Source: Streptomyces oceani (lineage in GTDB: Bacteria > Actinomycetota > Actinomycetes > Streptomycetales > Streptomycetaceae). Taken from it: a stretch of 53,193 nt of DNA. Positions 33,654 to 42,621 of the stretch are shown here, piece by piece. Position numbers and translations under genes: made by a program. The DNA lies in NCBI RefSeq assembly GCF_001751245.1, contig NZ_LJGU01000091.1, positions 1-53,193 on the forward strand, read 5' to 3'. The notes beneath the pieces were generated by a model. It was not told the origin of the DNA. It did no database searches and was given only the letters and a program-made list of their open reading frames with translations. Within the stretch, counting starts at the first letter, position 1; each line of letters starts with the position of its first letter.

Positions 33654-33693
33654 GATGTGTTGTCCCGTCACCAATGTGCCGGGACAACACATC
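33654..33693 (-). terminator. Terminator overlapping the stop codon of the TPR/Sel1 gene
   Basis: Perfect 14-bp arms (33654-33667 and 33680-33693) around a 12-base loop. The first base of the stem coincides with the last base of the stop codon on the minus strand. Confidence 0.75.
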
Positions 33694-35450
33694 TAGGCCG
33701 TCAGTTCCTCCCGCAGGGCGTCGAGCAGCTTCGCCGCCCGATCGGCCACCTCGTCCGGCCCCAGTTCCACCGCGCGGGCGCACCAGTGCTGCCCCTCCGC
33801 CAACTCGCCGCGGCGGGCGCTGATCAACGCCAGGCGCAGTGCCGCCCTGCCGTGACCGGCGTCGGCGGCCCGGGTCCACCACAGCGCCGCCTCGGGCTCG
33901 CTGCCCTCACGCGCGAGCAACAGGCCGAGGTTGAAGGCGCCGTTGGGGCTGCCGGCTTCGGCGGCGGTGCGGTACCACCGCGCGGCCTCCACCACGTCTC
34001 CACGCGCGGCGGCCACCATCCCGAGTCGCACCTGGGCCCTACGATGCCCCCGCGCGGCCGCGTGCTCGTACCACCGGTCGCACTCAGCGGGGGTCTCCCG
34101 ATCCGAAGCCTCAGCGGACTCGGAGTCGTTACGCTCCAACAGCGCCGCCAGGCGGAACGCGCCCTCCACGCTGCCCGCGTCCGCCGCACAGCGCAACTGC
34201 CGCTCAGCCGCGGGTACGTCGCCCTCCCGCTGCGCGGCCATGCCCACCTGCAGGGCGGCCTCCGCGTGCCCGGCCGACGCGGCTCGCTCGTACCAGACCC
34301 GGGCCGACTCCTCGTCACCACGTGACACCTGGAGGATGCCCAGGTTGAACGCGGCGTCGACGCTGCCTGCCTCAGCGGCCTTGAAGAACCACGGCTCGGC
34401 GCCCTCCGCGTCGCCTCGCTGCAGCAGGAGTACGGCCAGTGCGTTGGCGGCCTCCCGGTGTCCCGCGTACGCGGCACGCCGATACCACTGCTCGGCCTGG
34501 GCGGTGCGGCCCTGGCCCGCGCACAGCAGGCCCAGATTGAACGCGCCGTTGTCATCACCCGCGTCGAGCGCCTGTCGGTACCAGTGTTCGGCCGTCTGCC
34601 GCTCGCCCCGCTCGGCGTGCAAGGCTCCCAGCGCGTTCGCGGCGTTGCCGTCCCCGTCCCCGGCGGCGCGTCGCCACCACAGGGCGGCGTTCGCCTGGTC
34701 GCCCGCGTCCCGCAACAGGAAGCCCAGCGCGCAGGCAGCTCGAGCCTCACCGTCCTTCGCGGCGGTGAGGTACCAGTGCCCGGCCTCCTTCAGCTCACCG
34801 CGCCGCTCCAGCGCGGTCCCCAGGCGAAGCGCCGCCCGGCGATGACCGCGGGCCGCGGCCTGCCGATACCAGTGCACGGCGTCCTCCTCGGCGGAACCGC
34901 CTCCGCCACCGACCGGACCCGCGGGCTCCCCAGGGCCCGCGGGCACTACCGTACGGTCGCTCCCCACACCGGAGTTCTCGGTCGTGCGGGCACTCATCAG
35001 ACGGGCGACCCGATAGGCCGCCTCCCGATGGCCGCGTTCCGCGGCTGCCCGGAACCACGCCTCGGCACCCTCCTCGCCTCGGTGGTCCAGCAGGTCGCCC
35101 AGTGCGTACGCGCCGAGGACGTGCCCGGACTGCGCCGACTGGCGCAGCCAGTAGTCAGCCGCTGGCTCGTCACCCCGCTCCCGGTGGTGACGGCCCAACG
35201 CATGTGCCGCGGCAGCCGATCCGGCCACCGCCGCGATACGCCACCAGCCGGCCGCGTCGTCGGCGTAACCACGCTGGTGCAACAGTACGCCCAGGTTGTT
35301 GGCAGCGGCGCGGTCCCCCGCCGCCGTGGCCGCACGCAGGTGCGGCTCCGCACCGTCAAGGTCACCTCGGCGCAGCAACTGCGCCCCGAGCACGCTCCGG
35401 GCAGCGGCGTCCTGAGCGCCGGTACCCGCAAGCTTCGCGTTCTCCCCCAT
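33693..35450 (-). CDS. Large Sel1/TPR-repeat protein
   Basis: A 585-residue protein made almost entirely of about 14-15 Sel1-like repeats. Each is about 35 residues with the pattern A..LG.L...RG....A..WYR.AA.AG (for example NNLGVLLHQRGYADDAAGWW and GAFNLGLLLAREGSEPEAAL). Such solenoids scaffold protein complexes. There is no signal peptide, membrane helix or enzyme domain, so it probably acts in the cytoplasm. One low-complexity stretch (GEPAGPVGGGGGSAEEDAVH) interrupts the array near residue 185. ATG 35450 is used; ATG 35459 is also possible. It ends on a hairpin. Confidence 0.9.
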   Translation of the reverse strand: MGENAKLAGTGAQDAAARSVLGAQLLRRGDLDGAEPHLRAATAAGDRAAANNLGVLLHQRGYADDAAGWWRIAAVAGSAAAAHALGRHHRERGDEPAADYWLRQSAQSGHVLGAYALGDLLDHRGEEGAEAWFRAAAERGHREAAYRVARLMSARTTENSGVGSDRTVVPAGPGEPAGPVGGGGGSAEEDAVHWYRQAAARGHRRAALRLGTALERRGELKEAGHWYLTAAKDGEARAACALGFLLRDAGDQANAALWWRRAAGDGDGNAANALGALHAERGERQTAEHWYRQALDAGDDNGAFNLGLLCAGQGRTAQAEQWYRRAAYAGHREAANALAVLLLQRGDAEGAEPWFFKAAEAGSVDAAFNLGILQVSRGDEESARVWYERAASAGHAEAALQVGMAAQREGDVPAAERQLRCAADAGSVEGAFRLAALLERNDSESAEASDRETPAECDRWYEHAAARGHRRAQVRLGMVAAARGDVVEAARWYRTAAEAGSPNGAFNLGLLLAREGSEPEAALWWTRAADAGHGRAALRLALISARRGELAEGQHWCARAVELGPDEVADRAAKLLDALREELTA

Positions 35451-35584
35451 AAGCCCCATCGTCGCACCACTCGTAACCCGCGTACATCTGGTATACCGCA
35501 ACCAGTGAGGTCACTTCAGAGGTTTGTCGACTTCCCGACTGAGAGATAGTTCAAACGCCATTCGCCTCAACTCCCCCATACAAG

Positions 35585-35620
35585 CGAGGGACCCGGAGTC
35601 GGTTGACTCCGGGTCCCTCG
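35585..35620 (-). terminator. Strong terminator after the UPF0182 gene
   Basis: Perfect 16-bp arms (35585-35600 and 35605-35620) around loop GGTT, 12 bases after the stop codon on the minus strand. Confidence 0.88.
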
Positions 35621-35631
35621 TCGGAACGAAC

Positions 35632-38493
35632 CTAACCAGTGGCCTTGTTCATGCGCTCAATGGCTTCCTGGAGTTCCTCCTGCGCCCGTCCCTCGGCGGA
35701 CCAGTCGCCTTCCTCCCTGGCCTTGTTGACCTTCTCCCAAGCGTCCCCGACGTCCTGGATGGCCTTCTTCAGTGAAGTGTCACCCGCGGGAGGTTCGTCC
35801 TTCTCGCCGCCTCCGTCGCCGTCGCCCTCACCGCCTGATTCGCCGTCGGTCGGGAAGATCTCGTTGAGCGCTTCCGCGAGGGTGTTCTCGTACGCGATCT
35901 TGTCTCCGAAGGTCGCCACGACCTTTCTCATCCGTGGGTAGTTGGTGTCCGCGCCACGGAGATAGATCGGTTCGACGTAGAGCAACCCGCCCTTGAGGGG
36001 CACGGTCAGCAGGTTGCCGTACTCGATGTCCGAGTCGCCTCTCTTGAGGATATTGAGGTCGTTGGCGATCTCGGGATCGGAGTTGATCTTGCTTTGGACC
36101 TGCTGGGGCCCGGGCACCGTCGTGTTGGACGGGAGTCTGAGCATGGTGATCTCGCCGTAGTCGGCACTGCCGGCGTTGGCGTCGACCGCCATGAAGGCGC
36201 CAAGCGTCTGCCGTTCGACCGGGTTGAACGTGGTCGTCAGCGAGAAGGTCTGTTTCTCCTCGCCCGGCATCTTCATGCTCAGGTAGTACGGCGGAACCGC
36301 GTTCCCCTCCTGTGTCGGGTCATCCGGGATCTGCCAGCGCTCACTGCCACTGTAGAACTGCCCCGGCGAGGTGACGTGATAGCGGGTCAGCAACTCCCGC
36401 TGCACCTTGAACAGATCCTGCGGATACCGCAGGTGATCCATCAGCTCGTCGCCGATCTCGCTCTTCGCCTTGACGGTGTCCGGGAACGCCTTCATCCAGG
36501 TCTTCAGCACCGGGTCCTTGGTGTCCCACTGGTACATGTCCACTTTGCCGCTGTAGGCGTCTACCGTCACCTTGACGGAGTTGCGGATGTAGTTGACCTG
36601 GTTCTGTTGGGCGACCACCGACCGCTGCTCGTCGGTCAGCGCGTCAGCGGTCGTGTCACCAAGGGTGGTGCGAGACGCGTACGGGTAGTTGTTGGTGGTC
36701 GTGTAGGCGTCCACGATCCACTTCACCTTGTCGCCGACTACCGCCGGATACGGATCACCGTCGATCGTCAGCCAGGGAGCCACCGCCTCGACCCTCTCCT
36801 GCGGGGTCCGGTTGTACAGCACCTGCGAACCCTCGCCGATGGCTCCCGAGTAGAGCATCCGTGGCTCGTTGAACTTCACGGCGTACGCCGCGCGGTTCAC
36901 CGGATTGGAGAGATCGACACCACTGTCGCCCTTGTAGGTGTACGTCTTCTCGCCGCTGTCATCCGCGTAGTCCAGCTCCTGCTGCGGACCGCCCACGATG
37001 GAGTACTGCTTGGTGTTCTCGCCGTAGTAGATCCGCGGCTCGTAGTCCCCGAGCTGACCCTTCGGCGGCAGGTTCTTCTCGGTGAACACCGGCTCGCCGT
37101 CCTTGTTCACCTCGGTGCCCTTGCCGGCCACCATCCCGAAGCCGTGGGTGTACTTGAAGTGCTCGTTGATCCAGCCCTTCTTCGGGATTCCGTCGGTGTT
37201 GATCTCCCGGAGGCCGACGACCGTGTCCTGTTCCTTGCCGTCCTTGGTCGTGTAGCTGTCCACGTCCAGTGTCGAGGGGAACTTGTAGTAGCCGCGCACC
37301 TGCTGCTTCTGCTGGTACGTCGGCGAGACGATGTTCGGGTCGAGCAACCGCATGCTGGCGGCGGTGTCCGCGGCGTCCCGCAGGGTTGTCGGCTTCGCGT
37401 CGGAGGTCCCGGGATAGTTGTTCACCTTGGCGTCGTCGATGCCGTAGGCGTTCCGGGTCGCCTCGATGTTCTTCTTGATGTACGGCGTTTCCTTGGCCTG
37501 CTCGTTCGGCTCGACCTGGAACTTCTGCACGATGGCCGGGTAGAGCCCGCCGATCAGGATCGCCGACAGGACCATCAGCCCGAATCCGATCACCGGCAGC
37601 TGCCAGGTGCGGCGCCACAGGGTGCCGAAGAAGAGCACGGCGCAGATGATCGCGATAATGAACAGGATCGTCTTGGCGGGGAGATACGCGTTCGCGTCGA
37701 CGTACTTCAACCCGGTCCAGTTGTCCGTCGCCTTGAACTCGCTGCCCTTGACCGCGAGGCCGTACCGGTCGAGCCAGTACGCCACCGCCTTGAGCGCCAC
37801 GAACAGTCCCAGCAGCACCGACAGGTGGCCCGTCGCCTGTGCCGTGGCACGGGCTCCGGGAGTGGTCACCCGCAGCCCGCCGTAGAGGTAGTGCACCAAC
37901 GCGGCGGCCAGCAGACCCAGCACCACGGCAGCGAATCCGAAGTTCAACAGGAAGCGGTACCAGGGCAGGTCGAAGGAGTAGAACGAGATGTCCTTGCCGA
38001 ACTGCGGGTCGGTCTTCCCGAACGAGACGCCGTTCACCCACATCAGCCAGGTCCGCCACTGGCTGGCGGCGGAGGCTCCGGAGATCAGCGCCACCACCGC
38101 CGAGATCCCAAGCAGAATCCACTTCTTGTACGGCGCGATGCTCATCCGATACCGGTCCAGGCTCTGCTGCTCCAGTGACATCGCACTGAGCGGCGGGCGC
38201 AGTCGATGCGCGAGCCAGATGTTCACGCCGACGACGGCCGCCATCAGCAGACCGAAGACGGCGAACAGGCCGACCTTCGTCCACAGGGTGGTCGTGAAGA
38301 CCGAGCGGTAACCAACTGAGCGGTACCAGAGCCAGTCGGTCCAGAACCCGGTGAACATGACGAAGAGCATTGCCAGGACTGCGAGCACTCCGACGGTCAG
38401 CAGCAGCGTACGGGCGCGCCGCGACGGTCGGCCGACTCTGATCCGTGGCCCGGTGGGGCCACCCGAGCCCCGGTCCGGCATCTGGAAAGCCAA
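35632..38493 (-). CDS. UPF0182 family large membrane protein
   Basis: A 953-residue protein. The first 330 residues hold seven predicted membrane helices ([20 protein letters not shown] through [20 protein letters not shown]), followed by a large extracellular domain (about 340-890) with repeated motifs such as [20 protein letters not shown] and [16 protein letters not shown]. The C-terminus is acidic and Gly/Glu-rich ([16 protein letters not shown]), ending in a helical coil. UPF0182 proteins are universal in actinobacteria and have no firmly assigned function. TTG 38493 (MAFQMPDRG) is preferred because GAGGTG lies six bases upstream; ATG 38481 is the alternative. It is divergent from the PPA1309-like gene. 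Confidence 0.92.
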   Translation of the reverse strand: MAFQMPDRGSGGPTGPRIRVGRPSRRARTLLLTVGVLAVLAMLFVMFTGFWTDWLWYRSVGYRSVFTTTLWTKVGLFAVFGLLMAAVVGVNIWLAHRLRPPLSAMSLEQQSLDRYRMSIAPYKKWILLGISAVVALISGASAASQWRTWLMWVNGVSFGKTDPQFGKDISFYSFDLPWYRFLLNFGFAAVVLGLLAAALVHYLYGGLRVTTPGARATAQATGHLSVLLGLFVALKAVAYWLDRYGLAVKGSEFKATDNWTGLKYVDANAYLPAKTILFIIAIICAVLFFGTLWRRTWQLPVIGFGLMVLSAILIGGLYPAIVQKFQVEPNEQAKETPYIKKNIEATRNAYGIDDAKVNNYPGTSDAKPTTLRDAADTAASMRLLDPNIVSPTYQQKQQVRGYYKFPSTLDVDSYTTKDGKEQDTVVGLREINTDGIPKKGWINEHFKYTHGFGMVAGKGTEVNKDGEPVFTEKNLPPKGQLGDYEPRIYYGENTKQYSIVGGPQQELDYADDSGEKTYTYKGDSGVDLSNPVNRAAYAVKFNEPRMLYSGAIGEGSQVLYNRTPQERVEAVAPWLTIDGDPYPAVVGDKVKWIVDAYTTTNNYPYASRTTLGDTTADALTDEQRSVVAQQNQVNYIRNSVKVTVDAYSGKVDMYQWDTKDPVLKTWMKAFPDTVKAKSEIGDELMDHLRYPQDLFKVQRELLTRYHVTSPGQFYSGSERWQIPDDPTQEGNAVPPYYLSMKMPGEEKQTFSLTTTFNPVERQTLGAFMAVDANAGSADYGEITMLRLPSNTTVPGPQQVQSKINSDPEIANDLNILKRGDSDIEYGNLLTVPLKGGLLYVEPIYLRGADTNYPRMRKVVATFGDKIAYENTLAEALNEIFPTDGESGGEGDGDGGGEKDEPPAGDTSLKKAIQDVGDAWEKVNKAREEGDWSAEGRAQEELQEAIERMNKATG

Positions 38494-38608
38494 GGTGCGC
38501 ACCTCGAAGATTCGCTGTGGATGTGACTGGGCCGAATCGTAGGACCCACTGAAACAACTTAACCAAGCTTTACTCAGTTCCCGTTTCCGGGGTCTTCGAG
38601 GGCACGAT

Positions 38609-39175
38609 ATGCGCATGGACGACTCCCCCAACACCAGCAGCCCCCTCACGGCACACCCGTTGACCCGGGCCGTACTCGAGATCGACGAGTACGCCTCGGG
38701 TCTTGGCTGGGACCAGCCGGCCCGATTGTTCGCCCTGGTCAACACTGCACAGCTACGCGTCGAGGAGCCCCAACTGGCCGAGCAGCTCGGCCCGGACCCG
38801 GCCGACCACGACGCGAGCGCGCTCACTCCGGTGGAACAGGACTCCCTGCCGCCACACACCGCCCTGGACGAGTTCCTCGGCACGATCGCCTGGCCGAACG
38901 CAGTCACCGGCTGCGCTCTGACCGTGGAACGCCTCATGCTGCCGCCGTCCGCGGAGGAGTCCGTGCCGGAGGAACTGGGCGGCGCGGAACTGAACAACTG
39001 GGTGGCCGAACACCCGGACCGGCAGGAGGTACGGATGACCGTCGCGGTGCTTCGGGACGGCACCCGTGACTCCGCCGTACGCCTGCGCTCGAAGGACGCG
39101 ACCACCGAAGTGCTGACCGGTGAGCGGCTGGTGCCGGGCCTGGCGGACGCGCTCGCCGCCACTTTCGAGGAGTGA
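38609..39175 (+). CDS. PPA1309-family conserved protein
   Basis: A 188-residue soluble acidic protein. It begins with [20 protein letters not shown] and contains [20 protein letters not shown] and [20 protein letters not shown], the conserved core of this actinobacterial family. No function is established. Its frequent position beside the UPF0182 gene suggests a functional link. ATG 38609 is preceded by GAGGGCACGAT; a second ATG at 38615 would shorten it by two residues. Confidence 0.88.
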   Translation: MRMDDSPNTSSPLTAHPLTRAVLEIDEYASGLGWDQPARLFALVNTAQLRVEEPQLAEQLGPDPADHDASALTPVEQDSLPPHTALDEFLGTIAWPNAVTGCALTVERLMLPPSAEESVPEELGGAELNNWVAEHPDRQEVRMTVAVLRDGTRDSAVRLRSKDATTEVLTGERLVPGLADALAATFEE

Positions 39176-39181
39176 GCTGCA

Positions 39182-39234
39182 ACCAGCCTCGGTTCGGAGG
39201 CTGAGCTGCACCAGCCTCGGTTCGGAGGCTGAGC
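39182..39234. repeat. Tandem 25-base hairpin units between convergent genes
   Basis: Two identical 25-base copies (39182-39206 and 39210-39234) each contain AGCCTC-GGTTCG-GAGGCT, a 6-bp stem. They lie in the 96-base gap between two converging genes and act most simply as a doubled terminator. Confidence 0.85.
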
Positions 39235-39271
39235 GGAACCAGAGCAGCCGCGCGCCGCGCCGTACGGAAGA

Positions 39272-40369
39272 TCAGCCGGCGGCGCAGCGCGGCAACTCGG
39301 CGGTCTTGTCTGCTTTGATCTTGCGCAGCGCGGACATCGCGTCGTCCATCGTGTCGATCTTCACGAGGATCAACCCGTCCGGCGCGTTCGCCACGGCGCC
39401 CGTGCAGTTGTCCTTCGGGGTGAGGAAGAACTCGGCGCCCTTCTCCCGAGCCGCGACGGTCTTCATGTGTATCCCGCCGATGGGGCCGACCTGCCCCTTG
39501 TCGTCGATCGTCCCGGTGCCGGCCACGAACGAGCCGTCCGTGAGATCCTCCGGGGTCAACTTGTCGACGATGCCCAGGGCGAACATCAAACCGGCGCTCG
39601 GACCGCCCACGTCCGCGAGCGTGATGTCGATGGAGATCGGGAGGGTGTGCGCGACCCCCGGCTGGATGCCCACCACGGCCCGTCCGTCGTCCGCCTTCCG
39701 CGTGGGTACGGTGACCCGCTCGCCCGGCAGCTTCTCCGGATTCCTGCCGTCCTTCTCCGCGGCCTCGGCCTTGTCCGCCGGGACGACGGTGAACCGCACC
39801 TTCTCCCCCGGGTCATGCTCGGTGACCAACTCCGCCACGTCGTTCGGGTCCTTGACCCGGGTGCCGTCCACGGACTTGATGACGTCACCGGCGTGCAGCT
39901 TCCCGCGCGCCTCGCCGTCCTTGAGGACCGCCTGCACCACCACCCGGGTGGGCACCTTCTCGCCCAACTCCCGGAGTGCCGCGACCTTCGCGCTCTCCTG
40001 GGACCGGCTGAACTCCTCGGCGTTCTGCTCCTTGACCTCCTCGGCGGACTTGCCGGAGGGGTAGAGCGTCTGCCTCGGCACCACGGCGCTGTCCTCGGCC
40101 AGCCAGCCGTAGATCGCGCGGAAGAGGTTCATGCGGTAGTCGGACCCGGTGACGCGCACCGTGGTCATGTTCAGGTGGCCGCTGGCCTTGTTGTCCGAGA
40201 CCTCTTCCCCTGGGAAGCTGAGCACCTGCTCGCCGTCGACCGAGCCCAGGGTGTTGTAGGTGGGTCCGGGTGACATGGCCGAATACGGCACCTTGATCAA
40301 CACCGCCGCGCAGAGCACGGCTATCAGCAGCAGTGTGGACGCTAGCATGGTCGCGGTGCGGCGTGGCAT
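39272..40369 (-). CDS. Membrane-anchored PDZ and Lon-type (S16) serine protease, YlbL-like
   Basis: A 365-residue protein: one N-terminal membrane anchor (about residues 8-27, [18 protein letters not shown]), a PDZ domain (about 130-215, [16 protein letters not shown]) and an S16 protease domain. The catalytic dyad is S258 in [13 protein letters not shown] and K303 in [15 protein letters not shown]. Family members degrade membrane-associated or secreted proteins and act in quality control or sporulation. ATG 40369 begins directly before the anchor. It follows a small membrane protein gene on the same strand. Confidence 0.94.
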   Translation of the reverse strand: MPRRTATMLASTLLLIAVLCAAVLIKVPYSAMSPGPTYNTLGSVDGEQVLSFPGEEVSDNKASGHLNMTTVRVTGSDYRMNLFRAIYGWLAEDSAVVPRQTLYPSGKSAEEVKEQNAEEFSRSQESAKVAALRELGEKVPTRVVVQAVLKDGEARGKLHAGDVIKSVDGTRVKDPNDVAELVTEHDPGEKVRFTVVPADKAEAAEKDGRNPEKLPGERVTVPTRKADDGRAVVGIQPGVAHTLPISIDITLADVGGPSAGLMFALGIVDKLTPEDLTDGSFVAGTGTIDDKGQVGPIGGIHMKTVAAREKGAEFFLTPKDNCTGAVANAPDGLILVKIDTMDDAMSALRKIKADKTAELPRCAAG

Positions 40370-40394
40370 GCCGAAACAGTACGGGACCGGTCCG

Positions 40395-40673
40395 TCAGCG
40401 GGCTTCCCGGGCCGGTCCGTCCGTGGCGGCCAGCGCATCGGCGGCAGTTGGGGCACGCGGGTCCGCGGCCGGGAGCGTACCGAGGGACGTGTCCGCCGCG
40501 TTCGCCCCGCCCGAGGCGGGGACGGCGGCCTCCATGGCGCGGCGGAAGCGGTCGTACGCGGCGACACCGACCGCGTCCGGGACCAGCGTGCGTCGGCGAG
40601 CGGCCATCCCGCCCCACACGCTCGCCAGCACGGCACCGGCAAGCGGAATCAGCAGCCAGAGAAGTGCAGCCAT
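40395..40673 (-). CDS. Small single-helix membrane protein upstream of the S16 protease
   Basis: A 92-residue protein. Residues 2-24 form one hydrophobic helix (AALLWLLIPLAGAVLASVWG), followed by a basic stop-transfer MAARRRTL and an Ala-rich cytoplasmic tail. The ATG has CGGGAG upstream. It ends 25 bases before the protease start, so the two are likely co-transcribed; it could be a partner of that protease, but this is inference. No family function is known to me. Confidence 0.75.
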   Translation of the reverse strand: MAALLWLLIPLAGAVLASVWGGMAARRRTLVPDAVGVAAYDRFRRAMEAAVPASGGANAADTSLGTLPAADPRAPTAADALAATDGPAREAR

Positions 40674-40847
40674 GTGTGTGCTCCCGATTCTCGCCCTAGC
40701 CGCCTGACATCTCGGCTCCCCAACCGGCCGAGACCTGCGACGTCCGCGTATCTTTCAACGCTCCGGTCAGCTCATCAGGTACGCGACCGGAATGTATATA
40801 CGCCGAACGCGGGACGCTGCGGCGGCACGGTCAGGAGGGATAGGACG

Positions 40848-41312
40848 TCACGATCCGACTCCCACCCACTCCTCCGTGCCGTCCGCGAAAAGTTGGTGCT
40901 TCCAGATGGGGAGTTCCCGCTTCAGCTCGTCGATGAGCTGCCGGCAGGCGTCGAACGCCTCCGCCCGATGTGGGCAGGACACCGCGACGACGACGGCGAT
41001 GTCCCCGACGCGCAGCTCGCCCACCCGGTGGACGGCGGCCACGGCCCGCACCGGATAGGCCGCGATCACCCGCTCGGCCACCCGTCGGAACTCCGCGTCC
41101 ACGCTGGGATGCGAGGAGTACTCGAGCTGTGCGACATCCGTGCCGCCGTCATGGTCTCGTACGGTGCCGACGAAAAGCGCCGTGCCACCCGCGGCGTCGT
41201 CGCCGACGGCCTGGAAGACCTCGTCGAGCGACAGTGGACTGTCCCGGATCTCAAGGAGCCGCACCGGGTCGGTGGTTCCGCGCTCGCCGGGATGATCATC
41301 TCTCTGCGTCAT
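40848..41312 (-). CDS. moaE: Molybdopterin synthase large subunit MoaE
   Basis: A 154-residue MoaE. Conserved GTVRDHDGG (49-57), H95-R96 in AVHRVGELRVGD, and the catalytic lysines K131 and K138 in LKRELPIWKHQ are present. MoaE receives sulfur from the MoaD C-terminus and inserts it into precursor Z. No moaD or other moa gene is nearby, so the partner is elsewhere. The N-terminal 20 residues are a variable extension. The upstream neighbour is the epimerase gene, 78 bases away on the same strand. Confidence 0.94.
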   Translation of the reverse strand: MTQRDDHPGERGTTDPVRLLEIRDSPLSLDEVFQAVGDDAAGGTALFVGTVRDHDGGTDVAQLEYSSHPSVDAEFRRVAERVIAAYPVRAVAAVHRVGELRVGDIAVVVAVSCPHRAEAFDACRQLIDELKRELPIWKHQLFADGTEEWVGVGS

Positions 41313-41390
41313 ACGTCGAATGCTGCCGTACCCACCCGGAATGCGAAACCGGGGACCTCACCGGTCGTGGCTCCTGCGCTCACCCGCCCG

Positions 41391-42488
41391 CTACAGGCCG
41401 CGCCGCTTGCGCGCGCGGCGTACCAGCGCGGCGGTGCCCAGGAGCGCCACCGTGGCACCCGCGGCGCCAGCGGCGGTGGCGTCCTTACGGCCCAGCCGGC
41501 GGCCCGCCACGGTGTGCTGCCCGGACACCTCCTCGAGCAGTTCCGCGAGCACATCCTCGTTGGTCCACCGGGGACGCCACCCCGCCTCGTACAACCGGCT
41601 GCCGCTGACCACCCACGGGTACATGGTGTAGGCGAGGTCCCCGGCCAGGGAGGGTGTCAGGCCCAGGCGGTGCAGCCGCGCGGCGGCGCCCATCGCGACG
41701 GCGGAGGGCAGCTCCATCCGCCGCATCCCGGAGAGTTCCTCGAGCTCCTCCTGCTCGAGCCAGCCGTCGCAGCCGACCGCCAGCTCCCCCTCCACCTTCT
41801 CCAGCGCGGCGTACTCCAACGCGCTGACCAGGTCCTCGACATGGCAGAACTGCCAACAGGGGCGTGAGCCCGCGACGACCAGCAGCCTCGGTGACTCGAA
41901 ATGCCTGGTGAGCGCCGTGTCCACGCCACCGACCAGAGCCGCGGGGCGTACGACCGTCACGTTGAGCCCCGGGTGCGCGCGCGGCGCGCGGTGTGCCAGC
42001 CGCTCGATCTCCAGCAGGTCCCCGACGCCGGTGGCCTCGGCGGTGGCGCACAGCTCGGCGTCCTCCGCGAGCGGCACGTCGTTCGTGGGCAGCGCGCCGT
42101 AGACCATCGTCGAGGTGCACAGCACGACCCTGTGCACGCCGGCGGCGGCGGCCGCGGTGAGCACGGTCTGGGTACCGCGGACGTTGTACGCCGTACGAGC
42201 CGCGGCGTCGCCCTCCAGCCCCAGGTCCATGGCCAGGTGCACGACGACGTCCACCGGCCGCCCGTCACCGCGCAACCGGTCGGCGATGACCGGGTCCCGC
42301 ACGTCCAGCGTGTGCCACTGTGCCGCCTCGCCGGACTCCCCGCGGCGTTCGTCGAAGCCGACGACGTCCTTCACCTCGGGTGAGCTGATCAACCGCTCGA
42401 AAAGCAGCGCGCCGATCCCGGACGCAGCGCCCGTCACGGCGACGGTGGGGGTTCGCGCTACGCGAACGTCGGTCTCGGAGGAACTCAC
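41391..42488 (-). CDS. NAD-dependent epimerase/dehydratase family protein (extended SDR)
   Basis: A 365-residue Rossmann protein. The cofactor motif is VTGAASGIGALL (about 17-28), the catalytic Ser/Thr-Tyr region is VVLCTSTMVYGALPTND, and VVRPAALVGG follows. The expected YxxxK is replaced around CATAEATGVGDLLEIERLA, so the classical catalytic Lys is not obvious and activity is uncertain. A C-terminal hydrophobic segment (AAGAAGATVALLGTAALV) plus basic tail RRARKRRGL suggests membrane attachment. GTG 42488 is preceded by GGAGACACCCG. It is divergent from the zincin-like gene. Confidence 0.85.
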   Translation of the reverse strand: MSSSETDVRVARTPTVAVTGAASGIGALLFERLISSPEVKDVVGFDERRGESGEAAQWHTLDVRDPVIADRLRGDGRPVDVVVHLAMDLGLEGDAAARTAYNVRGTQTVLTAAAAAGVHRVVLCTSTMVYGALPTNDVPLAEDAELCATAEATGVGDLLEIERLAHRAPRAHPGLNVTVVRPAALVGGVDTALTRHFESPRLLVVAGSRPCWQFCHVEDLVSALEYAALEKVEGELAVGCDGWLEQEELEELSGMRRMELPSAVAMGAAARLHRLGLTPSLAGDLAYTMYPWVVSGSRLYEAGWRPRWTNEDVLAELLEEVSGQHTVAGRRLGRKDATAAGAAGATVALLGTAALVRRARKRRGL

Positions 42489-42621
42489 CGGGTGTCTCCA
42501 GCGGTTGTTTCTGGTACGAGGTGCGCGGGCTCCATCCTGCCTGACGGATGTCTAGGCTGGAGGCACACCCACCAGAATCAGACCAATCGAACCGTCCGAC
42601 GAGACAGAGCCGAGGAAACCC

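Noticed and set aside
36094..38178. Long open frame of almost 700 codons on the plus strand inside the UPF0182 gene
   Set aside because: It mirrors a clearly conserved membrane protein on the other strand and has the His/Arg/Val-rich composition of an antisense frame.
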